Assembly: GCA_032716605.1 (NCBI GenBank)
Contig: CM064505.1
Coordinates: forward strand, 49,269,865-49,333,864
Length of the DNA: 64,000 bases
DNA from: Paralithodes platypus
Lineage: Eukaryota > Arthropoda > Malacostraca > Decapoda > Lithodidae
Reading direction: 5' to 3'
Of the stretch, positions 9,805 through 18,987 are shown piece by piece. The notes under the pieces are model-generated. The model was not told where the DNA came from. It searched no databases and saw nothing but the letters and a program-made list of their open reading frames with translations. Each line of letters begins with the position of its first letter. Within the stretch, counting starts at the first letter, position 1. Both the position numbers and the translations under genes were made by a program.

Positions 9805-10757
9805 CACCATACGGTAGGGATGTGACCAATAAATTGCTCAATCAATATACTCAGTCTACTAAGCGACAATATCAATCTCATTGGAAAGCTTTTACTTCTT
9901 GGATTGTTAGAACGGAACAAACTGTACCCTCAGTGGCATTGGTTTTTAATTACTTGAACTATCTGTTTGAGCAGAAACGTTTATCTGTGGTTACTTTGAA
10001 GAATCACTTAACTGCGATTAGAGTGCCCTTTTTCGACCTTACAGGTCTATCCATACCGGTGGCGGAGGAAACAGGATTTATGAGAGCGTGTTTTAAACTC
10101 CGCCCACCTCCCCGTCAGCTCATGCCTACTTGGTCTCTGGACAAAGCTTTGTCTTTACTTCATTCTCGTCTGTATCAAAATACTGCAGACTTTGCTTTAA
10201 TCTTAAAGAAGGCAGTTTTCCTTTTGGCTTTGGCCACCGGAAACAGAGTGTCTGAGCTGGCGGCGATGAGCAACACACCTAATTGTCTTAGGTTTGGTAG
10301 ACTTAATGATTCAATTTCCATTGCACCCTCCCCGGCGTTTGTAGCCAAGAATGAGCATAGTGCACACGTGTTTTCTGAGTTCACGGTGCCGGCGTTAAAA
10401 AGGGGAAAGGTGCATCATAATTTATGTCCAGTGCAAGCTCTAACCAAATATTTGAGAATAGCTCCTCATAACCCCCAAGGTGCTTTATGGGTAGCGAGTA
10501 CGGGTAAACGCTTACTTAAACGGCGATTAGCCTCTCTTCTGGTAGAAGTCATTAAAGAGAGTAATCCCGGCGTTGTGGGTAGGGCCCACGATTTACGCAA
10601 GTGGGCGGCCTCTTTACGTTTCCTGAAAAACTTTTCAGTTGAAGATATTGCGTCCACACAGTTGTGGGCGTCTAATCATACGTTTCTCTCTAGATACTTG
10701 TCAGTTGCTCTAGACAAACCTTCCTTACCATGTATAGCTTTAAGGCAGAGGGTCTAG
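9777..10757 (+). CDS. DIRS-1 tyrosine recombinase
   Basis: The domain begins with a SAM-like N-terminal core-binding region (NQYTQSTKRQYQSHWKAFTSW) and ends with the catalytic domain: Arg in GNRVSELAA (codon 10245), HDLR (H codon 10587, R codon 10596) and the nucleophilic Tyr in FLSRYL (codon 10695). ATG 9777 would give 327 residues and overlaps the RT stop by 28 nt. However, the frame is open without a stop from 7950, so the true start is undecided. It integrates the circular cDNA without target duplication, replacing a DDE integrase. No disabling change is visible. Confidence 0.93.
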   Translation: MDIQEAKWLAPYGRDVTNKLLNQYTQSTKRQYQSHWKAFTSWIVRTEQTVPSVALVFNYLNYLFEQKRLSVVTLKNHLTAIRVPFFDLTGLSIPVAEETGFMRACFKLRPPPRQLMPTWSLDKALSLLHSRLYQNTADFALILKKAVFLLALATGNRVSELAAMSNTPNCLRFGRLNDSISIAPSPAFVAKNEHSAHVFSEFTVPALKRGKVHHNLCPVQALTKYLRIAPHNPQGALWVASTGKRLLKRRLASLLVEVIKESNPGVVGRAHDLRKWAASLRFLKNFSVEDIASTQLWASNHTFLSRYLSVALDKPSLPCIALRQRV

Positions 10758-10793
10758 GTGGCCCTGCAGTCACTTATGTTTATTTTCAAGGAA

Positions 10794-10815
10794 GGGGGGG
10801 GGGGGGGGGGGGGGG
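10794..10815 (+). repeat. Homopolymeric G tract (22 G) downstream of the recombinase
   Basis: A run of 22 G starts 36 nt after the recombinase stop. DIRS-2 has a G14 run in the equivalent place (38020-38033), so the tract seems a feature of the element rather than chance. The exact length may be affected by sequencing error. Confidence 0.85.
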
Positions 10816-11330
10816 TGCAGTCAGTTGACATAGGACACCCTAGACCCCGCCGGAGTATGAGAGCTGTGATACAATTTAAGGTTAAAATGTGATATGAAAA
10901 TTTCTCTGCGAGAATTTGTGCTAGTACAAAGTTTAGTACAAAACAACGGTGTTGTTATAGTAGTTTTAGCTGCGAAAGCAATGTAACATTAGTTCAATGG
11001 AGTTCATTAGCAATTGATCTCCACATGTATTTTGGGGTTTATGATGTGCACATATAAACTTATAACTTATTATTTTTGTCACCACTCGTTGAGTGGGGTG
11101 CCTTTTGTAACTACAGATCTGTGTTCAGAATCTTCAGGGTTACCTATTTTTGTCGGGCAGGCTTCTTTGAAGCACGCACCTGCCTGAACCCCTTTTTCTT
11201 GTATATTTCCGGCCTACGCCGTATTAAATACATTTTTCAAAAAGTAAGAATACTATGTGGTTGTTTTTATTGTCTGCTTTTCTAGAGTTATGATATGATT
11301 ACGAATGTCCCCCTCCAGTCTTAGATATCA
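10816..11330 (+). other. DIRS-1 3' non-coding region
   Basis: No gene recognised between the G tract and the ICR. Moderately AT-rich, with a short frame at 11076-11285 that has no domain features. Confidence 0.6.
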
Positions 11331-11437
11331 GGCATGTTCGTCAATGATGGAGGGGCCACTAATAAATTATAGGTTTGACTCCTGTAAGGAGATAAAGAAA
11401 ACCTAATATTTAGTAGTGGCCCCGTAATCATTGACGA
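11331..11437 (+). repeat. DIRS-1 internal complementary region
   Basis: Bases 11331-11367 are the reverse complement of the left end (3156 inward), and 11368-11436 of the right end (to 11859). The junction between 11367 and 11368 equals the circle junction. In the DIRS model this region templates the missing terminal bases and circularises the cDNA. Confidence 0.95.
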
Positions 11438-11509
11438 CTGGGGCCCTCCCGACCGTCCCCTTCCCATTCGTTGATGTATTAAGGATTTTGGTTTACTTGA
11501 TATGTCAGT

Positions 11510-11859
11510 GAAGGAGGAATGACGCCTGATTCAGCGTCTGGTCAGAAATCCACACAAGTACATCCACGATATGATGGAAAGCTTATTGGATAGTTATTCT
11601 TATTTTCTTTTTGTTTTTATTTTTTACGAAGTTTTTTCGTAGTGAGAACCCAATTCATAATGACTGAAGCCATGAGTGAGGTCGCGTGCGCTCATGATGA
11701 AGGCTCCTCAGTTTTTAAATGCTCTGCGCGGTAGATTCAAACTACGGCGGATTAGTGTTTGAAGAGGATGCCTTATGTAATAGGCATGTTCGTCAATGAT
11801 TACGGGGCCACTACTAAATATTAGGTTTTCTTTATCTCCTTACAGGAGTCAAACCTATA
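11510..11859 (+). repeat. DIRS-1 right inverted terminal repeat
   Basis: Reverse complement of the left ITR through the block at 11510-11790, with an extended outer end finishing ...CAAACCTATA. Bases 11438-11509 between ICR and ITR show no other feature. Confidence 0.92.
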
Positions 11860-11860
11860 G

Positions 11861-12169
11861 TTGTTGCCTACCATTCAGATTCCCTTGACCGACAGAAACG
11901 GTCATACCAGTAAAGTAAGAGCTTTGTTGGACCAATGTTCGCAGCGTACCTTCGTCTTGCGCTCTGCTTTATCGCAGCTTGATTACATTAGGATCAGTAA
12001 GGAACCGCTAAGGCTCCAGGGATTTACTGGCTCACTTGGTAGTACTGAGTATGAAATAGTAGAGTTAACCTATCATCACAGAAGAAGGGTGCGTAAATTG
12101 AGAGCCGTTGTGGTGGAGGAGTTACCAGTTACCAGGGAGAGGATTAGAGATGGAGGTAAATGCTATTAA
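11861..12169 (+). pseudogene. BEL/Pao aspartic protease (DUF1758 type) with altered active site
   Basis: The frame resumes BEL pol immediately after DIRS-1: the gt at 3154-3155 plus g at 11860 form one codon, so the insertion left the reading frame intact. About 15-30 residues in, the retropepsin motif is ALLDQCSQRTFV, where the family has ALLD-S/T-G-SQ. The catalytic Asp remains but the following Ser/Thr-Gly is Gln-Cys. This would be expected to harm the flap-facing loop of the active site. The frame ends at 12167-12169; pol continues in other frames. Confidence 0.8.
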
Positions 12170-12214
12170 GGCTCGGGGTTAAAATTAGCCGATCCAGGTA
12201 TCACTGATGGAGAT

Positions 12215-12656
12215 ATGATAGGGTTACTGATTGGGGCGGACTTTTATTACCACTTTGTACATTCAGACTATGTCAGGGAAGGAAGTATAGTTATGTTACC
12301 CACAATTTATGGTTATGCACGGAGTGGCACTTATCAGTCAGATATAGAAGAGACCCTTTTAGAGTTAGTCACTGTTCTTAAGTTAGCAGTAGACCCTTTA
12401 GTAAGAGATACAGGAAGATATTGGCAGGAATTCTCCAGAATTAAAGGATCTGACAGCTCTATGGGACTTGGACCATATTGGTATAAGTCCTAATGAGACT
12501 GGTAAGGGTTGGGAGAGAGTCTTAAATATATTTTCTGAAACGGTACAGTATTCCGAAGCAGAGGGACAGTATATAGTGGAACTGCCGTGGAGAGATAACA
12601 TAGATAAATTACCTGATAACTTTAAGTTAGCCCTGGGCAGCATGAGAGGCTTGTAG
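12215..12656 (+). pseudogene. BEL/Pao pol: protease end to RT start, frameshifted
   Basis: Two overlapping frames, 12215-12493 and 12468-12656, carry the IGADFYYHFV block that ends the DUF1758-type protease region and then the RT N-terminal block (YIVELPWRDNIDKLPDNFKLA). A frameshift near 12480 and a stop at 12654-12656 separate them from the RT palm. From 12657 to 12833 further RT sequence is present but broken. Confidence 0.78.
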
Positions 12657-12833
12657 CGTAAATTTTTAAAAGATCCCAACTACTGTCAACAGTATACAAA
12701 GGTTCTGGATAATCAGATAGAAAGGGGGTTTATTGAAAGAGTAGAAACAGGAATCAAGCTGGTCATCCCATTCACTACTTAGCTCACCATGGTATTACTA
12801 AGGATAGTGTTACTACGCCTGTACGGATAGTGT

Positions 12834-14612
12834 TTGACTGTTCGGCTAGGATGGACGAGGGCGTTCAGTCTGAATGACTGTCTCCATACAGGTCCATCGC
12901 TAGTGGCTGACCTCACCCAGGTACTTCTACGCTTTAGATGCCATCAATTTGCCTGGGTGAGTGATATGGAGAAAGCATTTCTCATGGTGGGGTTGAGTGA
13001 GAAGGATAGGGATGCTACTAGGTTTCTGTGGCCCGTTGATCCCTTGGATGTTGCAAGTCTTTACATTGTCTACCGGTTCCGTGCAGTTCTGTTCGGGGCC
13101 ACCTGTTCCCAGTTCCTCCTTAATGCTACCATTCAAAAACACCTGTCTATGATACAGGAGAACAGTGAAGTAGTTAATAAGCTAAAAAGGGGGTTGTATA
13201 TTGATAACTTACAGGGGACTGGTGATGATGTAAGTGATTTGCAACAACAATGTTGGGATGCCTGTAGAATATTTTCCAGCGCTAACCTGTCTTTACGTGA
13301 GTGGGTCACAAATAATGAGAGTTTGCGGGAACTGTTGCACCTGAAGGGTATAGCTTCCGCCAAACAAGACGGGGTTCAGGTACTTGGCGTTGAGTGGCTA
13401 ACTGATAAGGATATGTTACAGGTTAATTGCCGCGGAAGTAGCCCTGCATGGGTTACAAAACGCGAGGCTCTAAGTCTAACCGCGAGTGTGTTCGATCCTC
13501 TAGGAGTGTTGCTACCGGTAACCATCCGGGCGCGGAGGTTCGTACAGGACTTATGGAGATTAGAGTGTGGGTGGGATGTACCCATTCCAGATGACATGAG
13601 AGCTAACTGGCAGGGTATTTATGACGATATGATAGATAGTACAGGTATCATGTTTCTCCGTCAGGTCACTAATTCTAAGAGGGTTATGCTGCACCTATTT
13701 AGTGACGCTAGCTCAGTAGCATATGGTGTAGCGGCCTATGCGGTTGGTGATGAGGTGAGTAGGTTAGTAATGGCCAAAGCTAAGGTGGCGCCTATTAAGT
13801 CCCTCACCATACCTAAGATGGAGTTGACTGCTGTTCTTCTCGCAGCTCGTCTCGCATGTTATATATGTGAGGCCTACGCGGACGAGCTGATTATAGAGAA
13901 TGTATACCTCTGGTCGGACAGCCAGATAACCCTATGCTGGTTGTCTAGTAAAAAGATTTTGCCTATATATGTTCAAAATAGAGTTGATGAGATAAAGTCA
14001 TTAGTCCCCGGCGCTCATTTTCGTTATGTGTCCACAGAGGACAACCCCAGTGATCTAGTCACCAGAGGGATTTCATATGTGTCCTTAGTTGCTTCTTCGC
14101 TTTGGTGGGGAGGGCCCACATGGCTACCTCACCAAATGCTATGGCCTGATCATGGCCCAATAGGAGGGGACACCACTGTGGGTTGTAACATGAGTCAAGA
14201 AGGAACCCTGTCATTGCCGGTACTGGTTGCCCCTACTGCCATATTGAATTGGGACCGGTATGGCTCATATATGAAGTCATGGCATGTAATGGCATGGGTC
14301 CTTAGGTTTATTAGGACTCTTAGAGAGAAGACACAAGGGAACTATCAGGCAAAACCGGCATATTTGACGGTGCCGGAATTAAGAGCAGCAGAGTCAGCCA
14401 TGATTAAGGTAGCTCAGAGAGAAGCTTACTCTGAGGAACACCACTATTTGTCAAAAGGACAGGGCACACCAAGCAATATAGTGAAGCAGTTAGGCCTCTA
14501 TATGGAGGGAGGCATGATACGCTGTAGAGGTAGGCTACACTTGTCAGCTTTACATGATAGCGCCAAGTACCCTATCCTTATCCCTAATAAACATCGTATA
14601 GCCACTCCTTAG
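12834..14612 (+). pseudogene. BEL/Pao reverse transcriptase and RNase H
   Basis: From about residue 12 the frame is BEL RT: SLNDCLHTGPSL, the first catalytic Asp in WVSDMEKAFL, and the catalytic box LYIDNLQGTG (Y-I-D-N, a Pao-type variant of YVDD). The block KREALSLTASVFDPLGVLLP is diagnostic of the family. RNase H follows, with LFSDASSVAYG, PKMELTAVLLAA, LWSDSQITL and STEDNPSDLVTRG carrying the acidic residues. The C-terminus enters the integrase N-terminal region. The first ~12 codons are out of frame because of an upstream frameshift. Confidence 0.9.
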
Positions 14613-14718
14613 TAATTACTGCCACAAAGCGTGTAACCATAGTGGTGTTAGTTATGTTGTAAATTACATAAGGCAAAGATGGTGGATCCCCAAGATTAGA
14701 CAGGTAGTAAAGAAAGCC
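14613..14718 (+). pseudogene. BEL/Pao integrase zinc-binding region, first half
   Basis: Shifted frames here give the two-His half of the integrase HHCC zinc-binding domain (CHKACNHSGVSYV) and IRQRWWIPKIRQVVKKAL. The matching two-Cys half (CIICKR) lies just after the TTAA MITE at 15583, so that insertion splits the zinc finger. Confidence 0.72.
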
Positions 14719-14722
14719 TTAA

Positions 14723-15578
14723 GGGGACCGACCGGTTAATTTAGGCTTAAAAAACTCGAAATCCTGAAAATACCAATAGGTGTTTACTCAACAAGAGTCA
14801 ACATCCCTTCATAAGCCAGTGAAATGTTATTAGTGAAAACCCATTGGAAATCATTTTTTTTATGTTTTCCAAACTTTTCCTGTAATTCTAAAAAAGTGAT
14901 ATAGCGAACTTTTAAATTAACATGCTCAGTAACTACTGGTCGTACGAGGAGCATACCTATATAAATGGAAAGAGCGTAAGCTACTCTACAACCTCCCATA
15001 CGCTTTATCTTCTACTTTGCCATGTTCCCACGTAAAATATTGTAAATCTAAAAAACAAAAGTAAAAATGTTCACCTAATTACCTTAGACTTTCACCTGTT
15101 TTTCTCAGAACCTATATTGCCGCACTATCGGATGTTATTCTACAGTTATTATTGGACCTATAGGAATGGTGTATATACCATTGGAAAGGTAATTAAAAAC
15201 ACTAAAAGGCCTATAAAGCCAATTTACTCTAGTAATTTAATTTTTTCACAATATGTCGTCAAAGTTGTAATTTTCTATAAATATATTTGCCTGAATCCGT
15301 AATCACCTAAATCGAACAAATACACAAAATATATAAAATGTTTTTTATAGAAACTACAGATACACCTTTTGTGAGTTGTTTGATCACATAAAACATGTGC
15401 TATGGGGATTTCTGTAGGAGTTTATCATTTTCAATGTTTTTTTTACCTAAATTGCCAAACAAATTTTTTTTTTTTTTTTTTTTTTTTTTATCTAGTTTTA
15501 TGGTCATATACACCTGTGCCAAATTTCATTTAAATTGAAAGTAAGACCTGGAAGTTTGTAATTAACCGGTCGGTACCC
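14723..15578. mobile_element. TTAA-flanked MITE, piggyBac-like non-autonomous element (P0)
   Basis: The 856-bp insertion is flanked by TTAA (14719-14722 and 15579-15582) and has terminal inverted repeats GGG(G/T)ACCGACCGGTTAAT. It is AT-rich, contains a T-run near 15462-15489 and no gene. Its removal restores the BEL integrase frame. TTAA duplication is typical of piggyBac (also Kolobok); the superfamily is inferred. Confidence 0.85.
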
Positions 15579-15605
15579 TTAAGGGGATGTATCATCTGCA
15601 AGAGA

Positions 15606-16748
15606 TTGCAAGGTACATCATACCGTGCTGTACAGGCCCCTCCATTGCCGGAGTTTAGGGTTCAGGAAGTGAGTCCTTTCCAGGTAATGGGGGTTGACTA
15701 CACAGGTGCCTTGCCAGTAAAAGAGAAGGGGGGTACTGTAAGTAAATTATATGTAGTCTTATTCACCTGTGCAGTTACTAGAGCGGTCCATGTAGAGACG
15801 GTGTCTAACCTCTCCTGCGAATCATTTTTGCATGCGTTCCGTAGGTTTAGTAGCAGGAGGGGTTACCCTGAGATTATGAGGAGTGATAATGCCACCACAT
15901 TTGTTAGCGGAGCCAGTACATTACGGGAGTTGATAGATGATGCAAGGTTAAAAGGTACTTTAGCGGAATTCAAGTGCGAGTGGCGGTTTATACCGGCCAG
16001 GGCGCCATGGTTCGGTGCCATATGGGAACGGGTCATTGGCATCCTAAAGGCTGGCTTGAAGAAGGTACTGGGTCGAGCATTGGTTACCACAGAGGAACTG
16101 AATACGGTATTACTGGAGCTCGAGGCCACAATCAATGATCGCCCGCTTGGCTACACCTACAGTGATCTTGAAGACCCTCTACCCATCACTCCTTTACAAC
16201 TGGTTCATGGGAGGCGGATCAGAAGCTTTCTAAGGCGAGAAGTCACGGATGAAGATTTCAAGGACACGACGTGGCGTAACAACGATTCCGTCAACCAACG
16301 CTTCCAATATGTAACAAAACTCTCACATGACCAGTGGAAAAGGTGGAGTACTGATTATTTAATATCACTCATGGAGCAACATCGTCACTTAATGGTAAAA
16401 AGAGGGATAGCATCGCCACAAGTTGGGGACGTCGTTCTAGTACATGATGACGGCCCCCGACTTTTTTGGCGTATAGGTCGGATAATGAAACTTCTTCGTG
16501 GTCCTGACCACGAATGTAGGGTAGTTCAGGTAAAAACAGGAGCCGGTTTGACCACCAGACCGGTGGTTAAGCTATACCCACTAGAGATAGATTTAGAGGT
16601 AGTGGATGGCGACAGCAAGCCGAACTCTGATAATATCCTTCCTGCTACTGGAGCGGACCGAGGTGATACCCCTCAGAGGCCGTCACGTCGGGCTGCTTTG
16701 GGTTCCTCCCAGTTGTGGCGATCCATGATCGGGACGGGACAATTGTAA
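15606..16748 (+). pseudogene. BEL/Pao integrase core and C-terminal domain
   Basis: 380 residues. The catalytic triad is D31 (GVDYTG), D94 (RSDNATTF) and E141 (IWERVIG), followed by INDRPLGYTYSD and the DUF5641-type C-terminal domain typical of BEL (WKRWSTDYL, GDVVLVHDD). Upstream, from 15583, the same gene contributes the CIICKR zinc-binding half. The catalytic part is intact, but its zinc-binding domain is disrupted by the MITE. The frame closes 19 nt before the 3' LTR. Confidence 0.92.
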
Positions 16749-16767
16749 ATACTTTGTGTAACTGGTG

Positions 16768-17311
16768 TGTCGTGAATCCTAGCTGGTATATATACCGTAG
16801 TTTGAATTTCCCGGGTTCACGACAGCTGGTTCCTTTTTGTTTATACGCATTACTTTATTTATCTTTGTGGATAAATATTACTGTGGTTGCACCAATTATA
16901 TCTTAGTTTATTTTCCCTTATTATTTAATCACGGGGGACGATATAGAACCCTTAAATATATTTTATATTGTCACGATAAAAGGGAATCTCAGAGTCTCAG
17001 ACACACTTGACACAGACTTCACCCGGCCAAGACTGCTGCCACATAACAACAAAACATCCCTGATATTCACCTACCGACATGTCCATCACCTAAGCTACAC
17101 TCTTTGCATCACAGCTAAGTTCCTTTAATACTAGAAGTACTTCATAGATATTACTGGGACTACCACAGATAACCTACACATACATGTTTACAAGTTAGTC
17201 AAACGCCGACCCGGTATTATTTTTATAGCCTAGGCCAATTCATCTTTCCAGGTTTAATTATTTAATTTATATCAGTTTCTCCTCTACCCCCTAGGAATAA
17301 TAAACAGGATA
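16768..17311 (+). repeat. BEL/Pao 3' LTR
   Basis: Direct repeat of 732-1283 with the same TGTCGTGAATCC start and AAACAGGATA end. The TSD CTGTC follows at 17312-17316. Differences from the 5' LTR (several substitutions and a few indels in about 550 bp) indicate an insertion older than the nested DIRS-1. Confidence 0.9.
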
Positions 17312-17316
17312 CTGTC

Positions 17317-17609
17317 AAACCGTGCTCACGGAGGCATTGTAGAACAGCACATACAGCATTATCATGTCCTTCCCAAGTATCTGCATATATCATAACATTG
17401 TCAAAGTAGAAGGAAACATTCTCTAATCCTGTTAATACAAGGCGCATCAGTCTAATATAAGTGGCACAGGCAGTAACCAGACCAAAGAGCATGCGGCAAA
17501 ACTCCATCAAGCCCTTATGAGTGGGAAAAGCAGTTAGTGGTTTAGCATTATCTGTAAAAGGGACCTGATAATAGGCTTTGGTCAGATCTAATTCAGTAAA
17601 GTACCCTTA
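17317..17609 (-). pseudogene. Gypsy copy A, RT palm fragment right of the BEL insertion
   Basis: Continues copy A on the minus strand: MEFCRMLFGLVTACATYIRL and the RT catalytic box read as FYFDNVMIYADTW. The usual Y-x-D-D is here Y-F-D-N, so the second catalytic Asp position is Asn. Homology to copy B ends near 17609, so the RT N-terminal half is missing from this copy. Confidence 0.85.
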
Positions 17610-17653
17610 TATAGGAACCATTAGTTGACATAATGACTTTATTGAAGGACTGT

Positions 17654-17678
17654 TTAACCTAACCTAACCTAACCTAAG
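17654..17678 (+). repeat. Short arthropod-telomere-like repeat (AACCT)4
   Basis: Four tandem AACCT units, the complement of the arthropod telomeric motif TTAGG. Similar short or degenerate runs occur near 47860, 49925, 50420, 51225, 51385, 57575, 57800 and 61770. Confidence 0.75.
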
Positions 17679-17774
17679 GTTATGTTAGTAATTTTTTTAT
17701 GATGGTCGAGCCATGGTTTGATGTTTCAGTCATGTTAAAGTCATTGATACACTTACCATATAACCAGGTGGGTG

Positions 17775-17885
17775 GGGGGGAATTTTGGCCAAGAGGGGGG
17801 AATAATATCCTAGGCCAAAATTCCCCCCGGGGGAAATCTATCCTGGGCCAGATTTCCCCCAGGGGGAATTTCGGACGGGGGGAAA
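17775..17885. repeat. Cluster of G/C-rich inverted repeats
   Basis: GGGGGGAATTTTGGCC (17775-17790) pairs perfectly with 17813-17828. Immediately after, GGGGGAAATCT (17829-17839) pairs with 17850-17860. A third GGGGGAATTTC-like segment follows. These could form consecutive hairpins; no gene is associated. From 17886 to 18831 I see no gene apart from the tRNA-like segment. Confidence 0.7.
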
Positions 17886-18046
17886 AGCAGACTGGTACAC
17901 CGGGACGACCTGGGAAGACTCTCGTAACAGGTGGGGGAGAAGATGCCTCACCAGCCCGGCCCTCGGCAGGTGTAGGATCCTTAGAAAAAGTAAACCAGGG
18001 TTTATTACCACCTAGACAACATTAAAAAGGCCATATTGCATAAATG

Positions 18047-18074
18047 TGGTTTTCCTGGGAATCGAACCCTGGAC
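18047..18074 (-). other. tRNA T-arm-like segment (possible primer-binding site on +)
   Basis: On the minus strand CCAGGGTTCGATTCCCAGG has a TTCGATT loop like a tRNA T-arm, followed by AAAACCA. On the plus strand it starts with TGG and could be a primer-binding site of an otherwise unrecognised element. No D-arm or A box is visible. Confidence 0.4.
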
Positions 18075-18831
18075 ACTCTTAAAGAAAATAAGAACAAAGA
18101 AAAATTGACATTGACATATAATTCAGAGTTTATATTAAAAAGGTTCATCATGAAAGTTAATAAATAAATACATAACTCTGGTTGATTTCCCGAAAGTCAT
18201 ACAAATTGTAACTAACAATAACAAAGTTTACTTGTATAGTAAAGTCTTAAAATCAGTCTTAAATAAACACAAGTGACATATATCAACATAAAGTTACACA
18301 ACTCGTAACTCCTGGCTGAGTCCCGGTCAGTTAACACGCTTCTAATATGGTATAAGATTAGCAAGATTAAGCAAAACACTGAGAGGGTTAAATTCTTTAG
18401 TTCCCGTCGGACTGCTGCTGGAAGTAGAATGAATGGACTTTGCTCCCATCCCCCTTATATAACCTTCAGACAGTTCCGAAACACACATTGAAACCACCTA
18501 TGAATTACAGCATCGAAGCAATGACACGCTAAATGAATCAATGAAACAGAAACAATAGAGGATAACAAGACGAGACTTTCAAAGTTTAAATGAACCTTCA
18601 TATGAAAAATAGAAATAGAAATAAAATGAAATGAAGTATCTTTGCAAGAATTACCGAAACAATTTCTACTCTCACTGAATCTTACCATATTAGGGCGGGC
18701 AACTGGCTACAAACATACGTACATACACAGAACGTCGGGTACAGTACTGTTGCCTCCCCGAGTCTGTGAACTTAAACACACATTAATTATATTTTACCAA
18801 AATTATATTAATTCTGCATTCTTGCCCTTAC

Positions 18832-18852
18832 ATGGCTCCCCCCAAAAGTATC
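18832..18852 (-). other. Gypsy copy B polypurine tract and start of 3' LTR
   Basis: On the minus strand TTTTGGGGGGAGCCA is followed directly by TGTAAGGGCAAG, the form expected for a polypurine tract and an LTR 5' end (18832 and downward). It lies about 135 nt beyond the pol stop, leaving no room for an integrase. The other end of this LTR could not be placed. Confidence 0.6.
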
Positions 18853-18987
18853 TAACCTGAGGGGTGGATACAAAAGAAAAAGGAGCGAAAATTAATATAA
18901 CCACAACCCCAAACTTAAATTAACCACACCAACTTAAACATATGAACACATAATTTCTAAATACTTAAACTATGGGATGGTCTTGAT

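Larger units (their letters stand above)
3156..11859 (+). mobile_element. DIRS-type tyrosine-recombinase retrotransposon (DIRS-1)
   Basis: It has inverted terminal repeats (3156-3465 and 11510-11859), an internal complementary region (11331-11437), and gag, RT/RNase H/Dam-like and tyrosine-recombinase genes. The ICR is the exact reverse complement of the two ends joined head to tail, which fixes the boundaries to the base. Removing 3156-11859 leaves the BEL frame in register with no duplicated target bases, as expected for recombinase-mediated insertion of a circle. The ITR arms match at essentially every base I compared, so the copy looks young. Confidence 0.95.
732..17311 (+). mobile_element. 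BEL/Pao LTR retrotransposon, with nested DIRS-1 and a TTAA MITE
   Basis: Two direct LTRs (732-1283 and 16768-17311) flank gag with zinc knuckles, an aspartic protease, BEL-type RT/RNase H and an integrase, all on the plus strand. The element is bounded by the 5-bp direct repeat CTGTC (727-731 and 17312-17316), present once in the matching empty site in Gypsy copy B. Without the nested 8.7-kb DIRS element and 0.86-kb MITE it would be about 7 kb, normal for BEL/Pao. Several stops and frameshifts show it is not autonomous. Confidence 0.93.
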
